Shown: positions 1 to 12,349, counted from the stretch's first letter. The stretch: DNA of 64,000 nt from Sycobia sp. Sy_11 (GCA_018907035.1 JACCIC010000097.1:751001-815000); one strand, 5' to 3'. Program-made: numbers and translations. Notes: generated from the letters alone by a model not told the origin.

Positions 1-1097
1 ACGACAATGAATTTTGAATTAGAAAGATGATTACAATAATTTTTCGTAAATTGATTTCTATTATATCTACATCGTATTTTGTTTGATTCTATCAACTATA
101 ATCTATTTCAGTATTGAGTCACAATTTGACAATGAATTATATTAAAAGCATTTTTGCTGATTCTAATTGAGAACATACATGATAAATCTCAATAAAAAAA
201 AAAAAAAAACTCAATAAAAAAAAAAATACATGATAAATAATTAAAATTTTATTTTAATATACGATTTTTTGAAATTATTTTATACATTCCGTTGTATATT
301 CAAAATATTATAATATACGTATAGATGTACATATGCATACGCGTGTGCATATACATGGAATAACGTAATAAATGTTTGTTTCAATTTTTAATCATTATAT
401 ATACATAATAGAATACTTTTAGTATTATGTATTTGTTATTATATTTTCTCCATTTTGATCAATAGGAATTTTTTAAGATTTTCAAAAATCAAAGGAACGA
501 AAATTCGTAAGATTCGCCTAATTTTGGACTCATATCCTCAATTCCTCAATAGTACTTCCTGACGTTCAGGATTTTTTTATTGTAAGAGATTCAAATTTTA
601 CAACTCAAAATTTGATCAGACATGTGTGTAATTTTTTTTTTAATATCAATTTTTCGACCCAGTCTAATTTTATAACTAATGATGCATTCGAGGAAAAAAA
701 TCAAGAGGACTGACATGAACTAAATGGATCATCTAAGTGAGCATAATGGTGGTATGTAAAGGTTAACTAAATCACACACAATAAACCAATAATAAACTAG
801 TAATCAGAATATAATTTAGTAGTAAGAATAATCTTTGAATTATTTCTAATGTTAATCTTCTTGAAAACATCTTTTTTTTCTTTTTTTCCCGCTTTACATT
901 TTCAAATACAAAACTAGTAAGATTAGTTTTTTTTTCACTTTATGTCTCGGCATAGATAAACTTTTCTAGTAACATATCACAAGGTATAACAAAAGCGTAA
1001 CGCACGTCAATGGTACGTAAATAATCATATATGTAACCACTTATTCTACAAATAATATTGTAACGCGTGTGATCCTCACCACCATTTTGCAAGCAAA
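1..1097. other. AT-rich non-coding stretch
   Basis: Very AT-rich sequence with A runs near 195-230 and T runs near 630-650 and 870-890. The word TACATGATAAAT occurs on both sides of the A runs, a trivial local duplication. No coding potential, RNA gene or recognisable transposon is visible. Confidence 0.6.
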
Positions 1098-1099
1098 TA

Positions 1100-1864
1100 T
1101 TGGGTTGTCAAATATCTCTCTTCTGCTTTTTTAATCTTCATTCAATGCTGTATAAAAAGGGTTACAGTCGTCGGATTTACTTCAAATATGTGCCGTTTTG
1201 TTCGATAATCTGTTTCCATCTAGACGGCAACTTGATAATAATACGCCTTTCGTAGAATCCCCTCTCCTTATTTGCGAAGAACTCGGACAGCCACTTTTCA
1301 CAAGCCTCTTTTGAGTTCAACTTTACACCACCAAGGGCGTTCGACATGGACAGGAACAGGTGGTAATCACTTGGCGCTATGTCCTGGCTATATGGTGGAT
1401 GCGATAAAACCTCCCATCAGAACTCCCATAGCTTCTGACGAGTCATCAACGAAGTGTTTGGTCTGCCGTTGTCCTGGTGGAACACTACACCCTTTCTGTT
1501 GGCCAATTGTGGACGGTTCTGGTCGATAGCCTGCTTCAAGCGGTCCAGTTGTTCACAGTAGATAGTAGAATTAAGCGTCTAGCCTATGGGAGCAGCTCAT
1601 AGTGGATCATTCCCTTCCAATCCCACCAAACACACAGCAAAACCTTCCTGGCCATCAATCCCGGCTTGGCCACTGTTTGGGACGGTTCACCGGCCTTGTT
1701 TGAACGCAATATCGAAACTAATCATACATAGCGTCGTTTTGTACGTTATGTCAAGACCTTTGAAATGATATATAGTATTGCGAGATACGAGCTCTGTAGC
1801 GCTTTGTACATAGCCGCGAAATTCATAAGACAAAAGGACGGAAGGGATATATTTGACAACCTAA
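1100..1864 (-). mobile_element. Internally deleted mariner element (family A, copy 1)
   Basis: Both ends carry a related inverted repeat: TTGGGTTGTCAAATATC at the left and, read on the minus strand from the right, TTAGGTTGTCAAATATA. Each end is flanked by TA (1098-1099 and 1865-1866), the usual mariner target duplication. The 765-bp length is well short of the roughly 1.3 kb of a full mariner. The 5' untranslated end (right side) is joined directly to the middle of the transposase, so the start codon and DNA-binding half are missing. A copy near 37.7-38.15 kb keeps the missing N-terminus. Dead and non-autonomous, but with both ends recognisable. Confidence 0.8.
1177..1741 (-). pseudogene. Mariner transposase C-terminal half, broken
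   Basis: Read on the minus strand, this encodes the catalytic half of a mariner transposase, the enzyme that cuts and rejoins transposon ends with a D,D34D metal triad. Visible are a CVWWDW stretch, then HQDN with the second catalytic aspartate, and APSDYHLF with the third; these two aspartates are 34 residues apart, as in the family. The C-terminus reads EQNGTYLK before a stop. Several in-frame stops interrupt it, one just before WEVL and others after the YELLP segment. The helix-turn-helix N-terminal half and first catalytic aspartate are deleted. It cannot make a working enzyme. The mariner assignment is firm; the subfamily is not assigned. Confidence 0.8.
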
Positions 1865-1866
1865 TA

Positions 1867-3060
1867 TATGTAATATCCGGTTTTTATTATGTTTTATCCA
1901 CTCTGTAAGTGTTAATAATTTTCTTGAATAAAAAACATTTATAAAAAAAGAGTATTTAAAGGAAAAAATTAGGCCTTAACGTGACGAGAGCGAAAACAAG
2001 TTTAGATTCAAAGGCGGATCAATGACAAGGATAACAATGATTGGTCTTTTTATCTTTTCCTTCGTTTTTTTAACTTAATTTTCGAGATAGTCCAGAATGT
2101 TATGTATATATATATATACCCTATATACTGTCATTCTATTTTAGAGTGTGTAGTATACTGTTTTTTATAAATACTTTTCCTACAAACATTCTTGAATAAT
2201 AAAATAAGTTTTAAAATTTATTCATTTATTATTAAAATACTAAAGATTTTGTATAATTATATATTACAATATTCTATTTTTAACATTAGCACACTGCAAA
2301 ACTGGAAGAAAGCATCGATTTTATCAATCAATTACGATACATAAACATTAATAAAGGTACTTAAACCATAAGATTTACTTAGCATCTCCACAAATAAATA
2401 TTTCTTTATTAAATATATTTTCTTGGCCGTGTTTTTAATGATTTTTAATTTGACGTTTTACGGTTTTAGGAATATCATTTAGTAGAATAAAACTCTTTTT
2501 CCTCATTGCATTGACAATGACTTATATATAGAGCTTATAGAGGTAATTCTATCTTACTAACAAATTAATTGCCAATTTGTAATTTGGCACGAGGATTAAG
2601 AATGAAGCGCAAATGGATATAGTTTTTCGTATATATTTAATAGTATTAATATATAGTAGCATATATAGTAGTATAATAGTAATAATATATAATAGTTTTT
2701 CGTAATACTTTTATTATATAAATATTTATATTTTTTCGTAGTTCTTATATCGAACTAATTATTATTACTCACTATATATATCACTAAAAGTACAGAGATT
2801 ATTCTGTCGTTTGAAAATTGCAAATTGAGGTTACCTCTCTCATTTAACACTGAAACTTCATCGAGAAGGAAGCAGACACTCAAAGAACGACTATAGTTTT
2901 CATTTGAATTTCCTGGCACAAAGCCGCGAAAACTGTACGGCAGAAACGTTAGGTACATATATAAAATAAAAACAGAATAAGGAAGTAGAAAGAATGGGGG
3001 GCGAGGGAAGTTGGGAGATATACCCCGTTGACACACTTAAATTTCAATCTGTCGAATCCT
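1867..3060. other. AT-rich non-coding stretch
   Basis: Mostly A/T with short TA runs near 2104-2118 and repeated ATATAGTAG-like words near 2640-2700. A minus-strand frame at 2755-3036 has no recognisable domain and I regard it as chance. Nothing else is seen. Confidence 0.5.
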
Positions 3061-3124
3061 CATATTGCACTTAAATATACATATTATACCCCCCCCCCCC
3101 GACAAAGCGACTCGGGACCAAAAA

Positions 3125-3165
3125 CTCGCGGTGCAGTGGGGGCGATGGTGCGCGCGAGTTCGATC
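3125..3165 (+). repeat. Possible tRNA-derived (SINE-like) remnant
   Basis: GAGTTCGATCCTC near 3150 resembles a pol III B box, and CGGTGCAGTGG upstream resembles an A box. The spacing of about 17 bases is too short for a normal tRNA gene, so at best this is a decayed SINE piece. Confidence 0.2.
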
Positions 3166-3247
3166 CTCGACTTAATATTGACGCCGGAGTACGCCGAGCC
3201 GCCAGTACACACGCGGCGTCAGCTACTCCTTTACTGAAAGTTTCTCT

Positions 3248-3296
3248 TACGTTATTCGTGTATATAAAGCTCGCCCCTCTCGCTTCGAATAACGTA
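3248..3296. repeat. 11-bp perfect inverted repeat around a TATA-like box
   Basis: TACGTTATTCG (3248-3258) and its exact reverse complement (3286-3296) enclose 27 bases containing TATATAAAG. Seen directly. Whether it has promoter or hairpin function is unknown. Confidence 0.6.
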
Positions 3297-3649
3297 CACG
3301 CGCCACATTTGCTCGCACCGCGCACGCCGCCGCGTGAAAAGGAGGAGCGGCGGGCGAAACGGAGAAAACACGCGCAAATCGGATATCAACGTGTTGCAGA
3401 GGGCTCGATTGTCCGACTCCTCGAGCAGCTTAGATTGCTTGACCCGCGAGCGCACTCCTTTCGGTCTCATCTCGCGTGCGTCACGCCTCTGATGTTTTAC
3501 AGAACTTTGTCTCGCTATTGTTTGTCGACGCATGCCCTTCGTTTTTTCTGGCATCGGCGTGCACATCCTCTCTGCGTTTTGTGATACCTGGGGCACAAAC
3601 AGGCACAAGTACTGCCTTGCGGAGAAAAGAAAAACCGATAAATAATTTT

Positions 3650-3828
<179 letters not shown>

Positions 3829-4042
3829 GCTTTTTACGAACATACTATTTGCTTACGGAAATATACATGCAACTGCTGCGTCAACCATATCAATATTCCG
3901 TCTTCTTGCATTGAGCAATCTAAATCTTTATTTAAAATAAATATTTGATGAAGTACGTAACATCACAACCATATATATGTTTTCTCATAGGATCGTTCGT
4001 ACAATTTTTCCTGTTTTTTTTTTAAGAAAATGTTGTGACCCA

Positions 4043-4049
<7 letters not shown>

Positions 4050-4120
<71 letters not shown>

Positions 4121-4142
4121 TGTATGTATGTATGTATGTATG
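4050..4142. repeat. Compound microsatellite (TA)n-(TATG)n
   Basis: About 21 TA units (4050-4091) run directly into about 12 TATG units (to 4142), suggesting a tetranucleotide array derived from the TA array by a TA-to-TG change. Confidence 0.97.
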
Positions 4143-5368
4143 CATTAATGATCATTTTTCTCTAAAATGCAAACACATTGACATGTTCATGTGCCATAAG
4201 TATTCCCAAACGCGCTCGCGCTATAATTTACGAGTAAATAATCGGAGCTTTGCGCGCGCCCTGAAAAGTTCGCATAATCGAATACCTGACCTAGATAGGG
4301 AGGGAAAGCGCGCAACGTTACAAAACGCGGCGCCATACAGTGCGCGGATTAATTCGACCGCCGACCGGTCTGCCAATCACGCCCTCCTATTTCCATTCGA
4401 AACGAAAAACACGTCCCTATACAGCCACGGTCTGCACAATGTTTTATACGCGCATTCGCGGAATTTACAAGAGTCAGGGAATATTTTCTCCTCCTCTGGG
4501 AATAGCCAAAGTGAAGAAAGAAAAAAATCACGCAAATCCACGAGCAATTCGTCGAAGCCGGCAAAACGTTTATAACGGAGTTTTGCGTATGGCTATATAT
4601 GTTTATTGTGAAATCGTAATTGGTCACAGATATCTGTTAAGCCAAAGAAAAGGAAGAGTCGTTATTGTTTTTCGTTGCGGGTAGGACATATCTAGAATAT
4701 GATCTCGTTCAGAAAAGTAAAAACCTTGATTATGTTGTTCTGGTTCGTTTTACAATGCAACGTTGATTTAACGACAAATTTCGATAACAATAAATAAAGA
4801 CACAAGTTAAAAAGCAATTGCAAGCTCCAACAATGATCCTTCCTTTATAATAGTCACGTACAGCACGCCTATATATAAAACGAAATATCAGATTTCAATC
4901 GAATGCATCCCATCTTCTACTAGATATGTTAATCCCCCTTTTCTATGCAATAATTATTCCCTTTTAAAAACCCGCAATCGAAAACCCAACAATCAACCTC
5001 GAGTATTGAGGTTTCAATTCTCCATTGTCTTTTCCAGGAAGCGATGCGACGCGACGCGTGTATATGCACGCCTGGTATACCGGCAAAAATAGATCTCGCG
5101 CAATGGGATACAAAGGAGTACTACGGGTATATAATATGAGCTCGAGGCAAGCGCAGTTAATGTGTATAAGCCAAATCGTGGGTGAGGAATAAAAGGTGCA
5201 GCTCGCGCGCATTTTGCTCGATGCCACCCACTCGCCCCCTGCCCGCCATCCCGAAGCTTCAGCCGTGATAGTCCCCAAGCGCGGCGAACATTGTACATGA
5301 GATCTTTATATCAAAGACGCACTCATATATGGGTAGAGGATGCATCTTTCGCCTCCTTCCTTACATTG

Positions 5369-5369
<1 letters not shown>
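4143..5369. other. Non-coding stretch with moderate GC
   Basis: Two short GC-richer parts (near 4200-4400 and 5030-5280) sit in AT-rich sequence. Frames of up to about 160 codons have no domain and overlap on both strands. No RNA gene or transposon ends are seen. Confidence 0.45.

Positions 5370-5423
<54 letters not shown>
5370..5423. repeat. (TA)n microsatellite
   Basis: Pure AT/TA alternation of about 54 bases. Confidence 0.97.
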
Positions 5424-5424
<1 letters not shown>

Positions 5425-5965
5425 GAATATAGTTGTTATATACTTTGTAGACGTATAAGACACGATTGGCGGATTGAAAACGGAAGCAAGGAACTAGAGC
5501 GCAGCTTGGACTTTTCTAACGTTCCTCTCACTATCCTCAAAAGTTTCTTTTACAATGCTTTACTATTATTTCGAAGCTCTCTATTTATTTTTAGAATATT
5601 ACGTACGTCTATCGCTTGCTTAAAAAAGAATTATAGATTTAAATGTTATATGTACTAAACGTATTTAGTTTTTTTAAAATATTATTTTGTTTGAAATTGA
5701 AATTAGATTTCTTATGAAGTATAAATTGTTAGGATAGATTTTTACGTCGCTAACTTTATGAGCCGTTAATAGTATATTTAATTTTAATGTCGTTAAAAAA
5801 AGAACCTTATTAAATTAAGTTGAAGTTTTCAAAGGTATCTTGAAATTTTAGAATTGACCCATATATTGCTAGACTATTCCATATAACATCCAGAATTAAT
5901 GGCTAATAATAACGAACAAAGGACAACATTTAATCTGTCCCATTAACTCTTATTTGTAAGAGTTC
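5424..5965. other. AT-rich non-coding stretch
   Basis: No domain, RNA or repeat boundary is recognisable before the Penelope-like terminal repeat begins near 5970. Confidence 0.5.
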
Positions 5966-6194
5966 TATATTATCAACTGAATTAATAAATATTTTTATCG
6001 GTCTTACAGTTTTACACTATAATATATTATACTAAAATCACGATAGTTAGACTCTTTCTTGTTTATGATCACCCCAAAGAATCTGAAATAGAACTTACTA
6101 CTAATAATAAAAATAATAAAAATAAGTTATACTCTATATTAGCAAAGGACAATCTGACCATCCACACCACCTTAAATTAAAATTTTATTTTACT

Positions 6195-6232
6195 TCCCAA
6201 CGTTTCGAGCCGCTACGGTTCATCGTCAAGGC
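6195..6232 (-). ncRNA. Degenerate hammerhead ribozyme motif of PLE copy 1
   Basis: On the minus strand the motif reads TTGACGA, one extra base, a stem II (GAACCG paired with CGGCTC, one mismatch), GAA, a self-complementary ACGT stem III, T, then GGG. The hammerhead core requires CUGANGA; here the first C is T, so cleavage is probably lost. It lies just downstream of the endonuclease remnant and on the coding strand, where PLE hammerheads are known to lie. Confidence 0.5.
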
Positions 6233-6399
6233 CTGAACTAAAATGAAAAACCCAGCATGCTATATAATATACCCTATATATAGCCTATCCCCACTCTAAA
6301 TTTATTTATATAATATTTATACAAACATTTTTCTCCTGACTTAAATGTAAAACGTAATTTTTATATTAATAAAGAATGATATCAGTGTTGTCCAATTTA

Positions 6400-6830
6400 C
6401 TTGACTCCAACATTAAATATACATTATTGCGATTTTTCCAAATATGAATATTTTCAAAAGTTTCTGTTGTATAAGTACTTTTAACACCTTGTTCTAAGAT
6501 CTTTACATTTTCAAAATCGAAAGAATGTAACAAGTCTAAACCATGTTCCTTAAGCCCGATGTACCATTCATGCTTCGTAAGCTATACTGATGCTGATACA
6601 TTCTATATTTTAGGTATATACCCGTTTGTCCAATCTAATATTTGTCACAGTATTTATAATTTATTTTGTATGCTACTCTTGCTTTTAAACATTTATCATC
6701 CGTATTTTTACAATTATTAATAGGCTTCTTATATTATTATTATTTTGAAAGTAAACCTGAATATTATTTTCTTTGAAAGTCCTTCTAATTTTTTATGGCA
6801 TATCTTTTACATATGGTAATATAACGAATG
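6400..6830 (-). pseudogene. PLE C-terminal domain with GIY-YIG endonuclease remnant
   Basis: The minus-strand translation contains FVILPYVKDMP (about 6830-6790), then VAYKINYKYCDKY, a stop, IGQTG-YLKYRM and later FDFENVKIL (about 6520-6495). PLE proteins end in a GIY-YIG nuclease that nicks target DNA; the YKI-C-C-YIGQTG-L-R pattern is its N-terminal half. The second conserved tyrosine of YIG is replaced by a stop codon, and other stops and shifts are present. Upstream it is cut from the RT by about 550 bp of unrelated sequence. Certainly inactive. Family assignment is by motif order and by linkage to the RT and hammerhead. Confidence 0.7.
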
Positions 6831-7032
6831 CATTATTATTCATATGCAGAAATATAATCGGCATACCCCTAGTTCTTTTGGAAAGAATGATGTTTTTCTA
6901 GGCGGAATCTGCCAAGCAGGAGAATTAATGAAATGGTTAGGCTTTTTATTTTGTAGTTGATTTCCTGAACTTTTTCTAACATTGGAAAGAATAATGTCTT
7001 TTCTAGTCCAGACCTTATGAGTACGAAAATTA

Positions 7033-7037
7033 AATAT

Positions 7038-7127
<90 letters not shown>
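7033..7127. repeat. Imperfect (TA)n microsatellite inside the PLE
   Basis: About 95 bases of TA with two short AAT interruptions and a TATG edge. It separates the RT part from the endonuclease part of the PLE. Confidence 0.95.
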
Positions 7128-7135
<8 letters not shown>

Positions 7136-7185
7136 TTATAAACCCGCAGATCATTTCAACATGGGAAATAATTTTAAGAAAAAAG

Positions 7186-7262
7186 AATAATGCGTTAGCT
7201 TGCTAATAGTAGGGTCGTGGGTTCTCGATACTCAGCGGAGGCCGGCATTTTTCTCATCGAAA
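7186..7262 (+). repeat. Possible tRNA-derived SINE remnant
   Basis: GCGTTAGCTTGCTAATAG followed by GGGTCGTGGGTTCTCGAT resembles the anticodon arm through B box of a tRNA-derived SINE head (expected GGTTCGANTCC, here with an extra base). The A-box side is missing. It sits in the foreign interval that interrupts the PLE. Confidence 0.35.
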
Positions 7263-7590
7263 TAAAATATTTATATGTTCAAAAGAGGTGTTTAACGTTA
7301 AAATTTACAATAATTAGTGTATAAAATATATATTAATAATTATTAATTGTTAATGGTAAATCGTAATATGTAAGAATGCTTATAGAAAATAATTTATAAA
7401 TTCTAATTAAATGGTATACATTACCTAAATACATAAATATATTTTTTATTTTAAATAAATATATTAAAAGAGTAAAAAAATTATTCACTTGATCGAGGAA
7501 ACAAAATTAGAATAATATATAAATCATCTTAATTTCTAGATTTTCTAACTAGATTCTGTTTAGTTTCTAACTTAGTATACCTACCATAAT

Positions 7591-8310
7591 CTAAGCTCGT
7601 TCCCTATATAAAATGCCAACAAAAGTGGGACAAATCGGAACTAGGATCCGACTAGATTTCACTGCTGGATCGCAACATTTAATAAGGAAAACTAACCCGA
7701 TACTAGTTAGATTCAAGAATGAATTTCCACACGGGTTGTTTTGGTCTTTTATATTATGTTCTCTACTATTAATATCATTTTGATTCACTCTCTCCGCAAT
7801 TATTTTATCCATAAGGTCTACTGGATAAGCATTATTAATGAATATCTCTTTCACTAATTTTAAATTATCTTTTATAAAATCTTTGTGTGATAATTTGATT
7901 GCTCTGTCGATGACTCCCTTTAAAGTACCTATCTTATTTACAAATAAATGGTGTGAGTTTAACAACTTTCCTGGTCATGTAGGTTTTCTGTACCAATAAC
8001 ATTGACATCCAAAAAATTAAACTTATTGTTTCATTCTATTTATTTTGTAAATTTAATTCTATCATGGATGGAATTGAAAATATCCACCATTTCGTCTACA
8101 CACCTTTCTGGTACAATTGTAAAGGCGTCATCAATACATCTCTTATAGATAATTAGTTCAAAATTTAACTTCATTAATGCAACATTTTATAATTTTTCTA
8201 TTACTGAATTAGCAAGGATGGGAGATAAAGGTGATCTATGATCCCCAAGGGCAACCATATTTTTCTTCATAAAAATTATTTTGAAAAGAGAAAATTTATT
8301 ATTAAAAAAT
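7591..8310 (-). pseudogene. Penelope-like reverse transcriptase, broken
   Basis: PLE reverse transcriptases copy element RNA at nicked DNA. On the minus strand the visible order is KYGCPLGDH-RSPLSPILANSV (about 8265-8200, like the GSPLSPILAN motif but with a short insertion), YKRCIDDAFTIVP (about 8150-8118, the catalytic Y-DD box as C-IDD), VDEMVDIFNSIHDRIKFT (about 8105-8050), and NFLDVNVI. An open stretch at 7965-7591 follows with VDRAIKLSH and LIKEI-like residues typical of the RT thumb and linker. Stops follow EKL and FT. The region upstream of 8310 is not recognisable, so the 5' part is lost or diverged. Same family as the 43.7-kb fragment. Confidence 0.75.
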
Positions 8311-8922
8311 AAATGTATTGCTTTCCTAGATTTATATTTTATTAATTATTTTTATTGCTAATTATTTTTATTTCTATTAATTAAAACTTATATTTGTCAA
8401 GTACTATTTAAGTGCATGAGAACTATAGAAATTGAAGATTGGAAATTCGTCATGATTATGCTCATACTCATAAAACCTTCTATTCCCATTTGCAATCGTT
8501 TTTTACATAATCGATAAAACTGTTTATCAGGAAATTAATTTAATTCTGTTTATTAAACAATGTTGGCATTCCAGATAATGATCAACTGTATTAATGAACT
8601 GAGAACAGCTTTCTGCATTTCTGTCATGGGCGACTGTTCCAAATGATTATTATTATTCTATTGCTTATATAATATTGTAGTAAAAGGGGATCACAAATTA
8701 CAATTCACTTCCGAATGAAAATTTACATTATATATTCGTGTATATATGTATTTCTATTGTGATTGAGAATTATTAAAGACAAGATAAAATGGTAATAATA
8801 AATAATTTTACACTACAGAAAAGCAGATAATTTTTACTTTTACATCTTTTCTTAAATCATCACAAATGACTAGAAGATATGAAATCATTTTTAAAAAATC
8901 TTAAGAGTATACAATATTATCT

Positions 8923-8924
<2 letters not shown>
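8311..8924. other. AT-rich non-coding stretch upstream of PLE copy 1
   Basis: No convincing continuation of the PLE frame and no other element is visible; it may hold a fully decayed 5' end of the PLE. Confidence 0.4.

Positions 8925-8977
<53 letters not shown>
8925..8977. repeat. (TA)n microsatellite
   Basis: Pure AT alternation of about 53 bases. Confidence 0.97.
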
Positions 8978-8985
<8 letters not shown>

Positions 8986-9466
8986 TGTGTAAACATAACT
9001 AATATGACAATAGTCCAAAAGTATACATATATATAAACTCATTACGCCAAAAAAATACTTTTGTGTATGCGGGCGCGCGAAACTAAAGAATGCAAAATCT
9101 GTTTGCGAGCGCGTTGGCGCGATCGCAAATCTAATACTTTACTATGGATGTCCAGGTCCCCATATATACAGCAGAGGCGGAATACATGAATAGACGTAAT
9201 AATGTAACTAAAATATTCCGTGCAGAAATAGAACAGACTGGAACAGACGTAGATTGTATTAGTGTGTTTGCGCGTAAACGAGCGCGCGTGCATGTCGCAA
9301 GCAAAAAGTAAAAGAATGTATTGAATTTTAAGAAAATTAAATCATGCAGCGCGAATGGGGTGGAATATTTATTTATGCCCAGGTTAAAAATCGCAGTCGT
9401 GTATTATCGCCCAGGGTCCCAGGGTTACTCTTGTTAAATGAATCCCTATATAACCCTCTCGGATTC

Positions 9467-9469
<3 letters not shown>

Positions 9470-9525
<56 letters not shown>
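9470..9525. repeat. (TA)n microsatellite
   Basis: Pure AT alternation of about 56 bases. The flanks (8978-9469 and 9526-9975) are non-coding, with a GC-richer part near 9060-9130. Confidence 0.97.
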
Positions 9526-9527
<2 letters not shown>

Positions 9528-9975
9528 ATGCTATAATTAAATGTGTTTGTTTCTTGAGACTATACTATATACATACATACAGGTATTATTTCGGACGCAA
9601 CAGCTGTGCAAGTTAATTACGACCCCCCTCCTGTCGATGCAGTCTATATGGATCTGTTAGTATACCATATGTCTTTAATGTTGCTCGTCGTAAGAACTGA
9701 CGCAGTTTTCAACGGGACTGCGTCGTTAAGTGCATATGTATGCGAAGAAAATGTTTTCATCGGCATAATGTAAAGCCTCAACATATATGGTGATATATAC
9801 TTTTCCTTATAATGTATAATCTATTATAAGGTTTCATAAGCACACCCATTGATCTCGGCGTTGTATAATGCGCATGCTAAAATCTCGTGACAGTATTATA
9901 CCATCTACGATCGAACAAACAAAAAAATATCCACGGTGTCTGTATATATTATTGAAATTCGTTCAGGTATTGCAG

Positions 9976-9990
9976 ACACACGCGCGCGCG

Positions 9991-10021
<31 letters not shown>

Positions 10022-10022
10022 A
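9976..10022. repeat. (CG)n-(CA)n compound microsatellite
   Basis: About 20 bases of alternating CG run directly into about 24 bases of CA. Alternating purine-pyrimidine of this kind is prone to Z-DNA (general knowledge). Confidence 0.95.
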
Positions 10023-10074
10023 AAATCCATTAGCAACAGTGCTAACGCGTCGATTTTTTTTCAGTATAGCTTGC

Positions 10075-10078
<4 letters not shown>

Positions 10079-10134
<56 letters not shown>
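10079..10134. repeat. (TA)n microsatellite
   Basis: Pure TA alternation of 56 bases, only 56 bases downstream of the CG/CA array. Confidence 0.97.
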
Positions 10135-10136
<2 letters not shown>

Positions 10137-11276
10137 GATTGATACGGACTTTCACTCGGGCAATTACAAAAAATTCTGGTGCACATTATTAAACTGTGTG
10201 CGACAATGCTACGTACACGTTATATGCAGCGCATTCTCAACTGTGCTCTCCAAGACCATTTGAAAAGGTTGCTTTTTTAAAACTATATACATGCGCGCGC
10301 GTGTATGTGTGTATGTTCTCTCAATCAACCATTAGTTATAATAGTGATAATGTTTTATGTATGAAGAGCGATATCCTTTATATAATAAAGAACTTGACCG
10401 ACTAGAACGAGTCACAGCAGTGGAAAATCGATAAGAGATATGTGCTCGCGTTCGGATAAATTATATTATATTGATAGAAATTCTTATAGGCATAATTTTT
10501 CACTTTCAGAAGCAGGTGATCTAAAATTAGATCGCTTAAAATTATTATATATCAGTCAACGGAATGTAAAACTATATATATATATAAGCGGAACTCGCAT
10601 AAATTGTCGGTGAAAAAAAAACGATAGAGAAAACTAATTAGCAATGGTTGATTTAACGAGGCGTGAAAACAGTGTAAATCAGCGATTTTGAGTTCCAATT
10701 TCATAGCCGAATTTGCGGCGACCATCAGGAGCAGTAAAGTATTGGATTATAAACCTGCAGATATATACTGACCATTTCATATAAAGCAGATCAACAGCCT
10801 TTGATTTTATAACCGTTTTCGGTTTGACCTTAAACCCAAGTGCTCGGTGCATCACATGACATTTATATAGGCAGGTTTCCTTTATTTTATACTTTATCTA
10901 TACAGATATAGATAGATTATAAACAAGCCGTACCGTGTAGTGGAATGCAAGCGATTCACCGGTTCTCAGTCTATACAGCAGTCAACCCCGATATACATCT
11001 ATATCGAGGGTACAGTCTCTGTTTATATAATCAATAGGAATAAACGAGTCGTTAAACAGTCAGATAAGCGTCGTAGAGTTAACACTGACATTTGTTTGGA
11101 CGGCAAGAAGAGTAGTTTGGTATTTAAAAAAGAGGGAAGGGGTAGCTTTGAAGTTCGACCTTAATTTACTGCAGATATAGCTCTGATTTTACTTCCTCTG
11201 CAGAGTATAACTTCACGGTTGCTTGTTAAAACATATCTATAGAAAAGAGTTTAAACTATGCATGAAATATGCGCAT

Positions 11277-11281
<5 letters not shown>
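10135..11281. other. Non-coding stretch
   Basis: Mixed AT-rich sequence. The frame at 10940-11164 has no domain and no clear splice sites. Nothing supportable is seen. Confidence 0.45.

Positions 11282-11331
<50 letters not shown>
11282..11331. repeat. (TA)n microsatellite
   Basis: Exactly 50 bases of AT alternation. Confidence 0.97.
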
Positions 11332-11334
<3 letters not shown>

Positions 11335-12345
11335 ATTATAGCGCTCGTATAACTTTATATCTATTATTTAATTTTTTTAAAAGTGAGGAGTTACTTTCTC
11401 GAATGGCTGAAACCGCACGCGCGTTTTTTTCAGTCTTAAGTATAATGATTATTTTAGTTTTTATATACCAGTGCGATGATTGATTCTTGCAGAGCCAGCA
11501 ATTCAGAGAACAACAGCGCTCTAACTGTATTTTTTATCATATTTCTTTCTGACCTTTTAGAAGTTGGGTTTCCATTATAACTGTATAACCCATTCCCAAT
11601 ACAGATGTACATAAGAAAAGCGTAATTCAAGCTGCATTATACATTTCCTGCTTTTCCCACATCGAAATACATATATATTCGCATATTAAAATACTTTGTC
11701 GGTAGCTATATATTTATAAGCGCAGTATACCATTATTATATTTTTTCAAGGAAACGGTCTCAAGAGTGTCGAATGCGCGCGCACTATATATACTTATTAC
11801 GCGAACGCCAAAAGGGAGTTGCAATACTTTAGAACGAGTGCTGGCAAACTTTTCCTTTGTTCTGCAATAGTTCATTCAGCTGAATCGAACGCAGTCGATC
11901 TCTCATTCGGTAAAAAAGAAGCATTAAAGCATTCGCGAAATAATACGTACATATGAACGCGTAAGCGAAGCTGAACCATTCTCGAACGCTTTTAAAACAC
12001 TGCAGGCTTGGTACGATCGATGCAGAACGGCGCTAAACCAATCAATTATCGATCTCTGGCGGGAATGCGGGCGCATTATTCGAGCTCTTTCCTCCCTTAC
12101 GGTTAATATACGCATAAATATGACAAAAATAATATCGAAGGCTCGTACTAAACAACGACTAAACAAAATGCTCGTTCCCTTTTCTACCCATATATAGTGC
12201 ATAGAATAAGAATAATTGCGCAGTAAATATTCGAAACAGCGGACAGTGTAAGTAGCGCGTGCGCACGTGGGCCGGTCTCGCATCGCAGTCGTGAAAATAT
12301 ATTCCCTTTATGGCACACCCGTAAAAGTAGCCGAGCGCACTCGCG

Positions 12346-12348
<3 letters not shown>
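11332..12348. other. Non-coding stretch
   Basis: A GC-richer portion at about 11750-12340 holds several CG-rich words and a 119-codon minus-strand frame without any domain. No gene call is justified. Confidence 0.4.

Positions 12349-12349
<1 letters not shown>

Larger units (their letters stand above)
5970..8310 (-). mobile_element. Decayed Penelope-like retroelement (PLE copy 1)
   Basis: Read on the minus strand the order is reverse transcriptase (about 8310 to 7591), a non-PLE interval with a tRNA-like remnant and a TA array (about 7590 to 7030), a C-terminal region with a GIY-YIG endonuclease remnant (about 6830 to 6400), a hammerhead-like motif (6232-6195) and a terminal repeat (about 6190 to 5970). 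This order matches Penelope-like elements. The terminal repeat shares TTATTGGTCTTACAG-type and GTCAGACTG-type words with the elements at 30.8 and 43.4 kb, and the RT shares VDEMVD-FNS-HDRIKFT with the 43.7-kb copy. It is full of stops and frame breaks. Confidence 0.75.
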
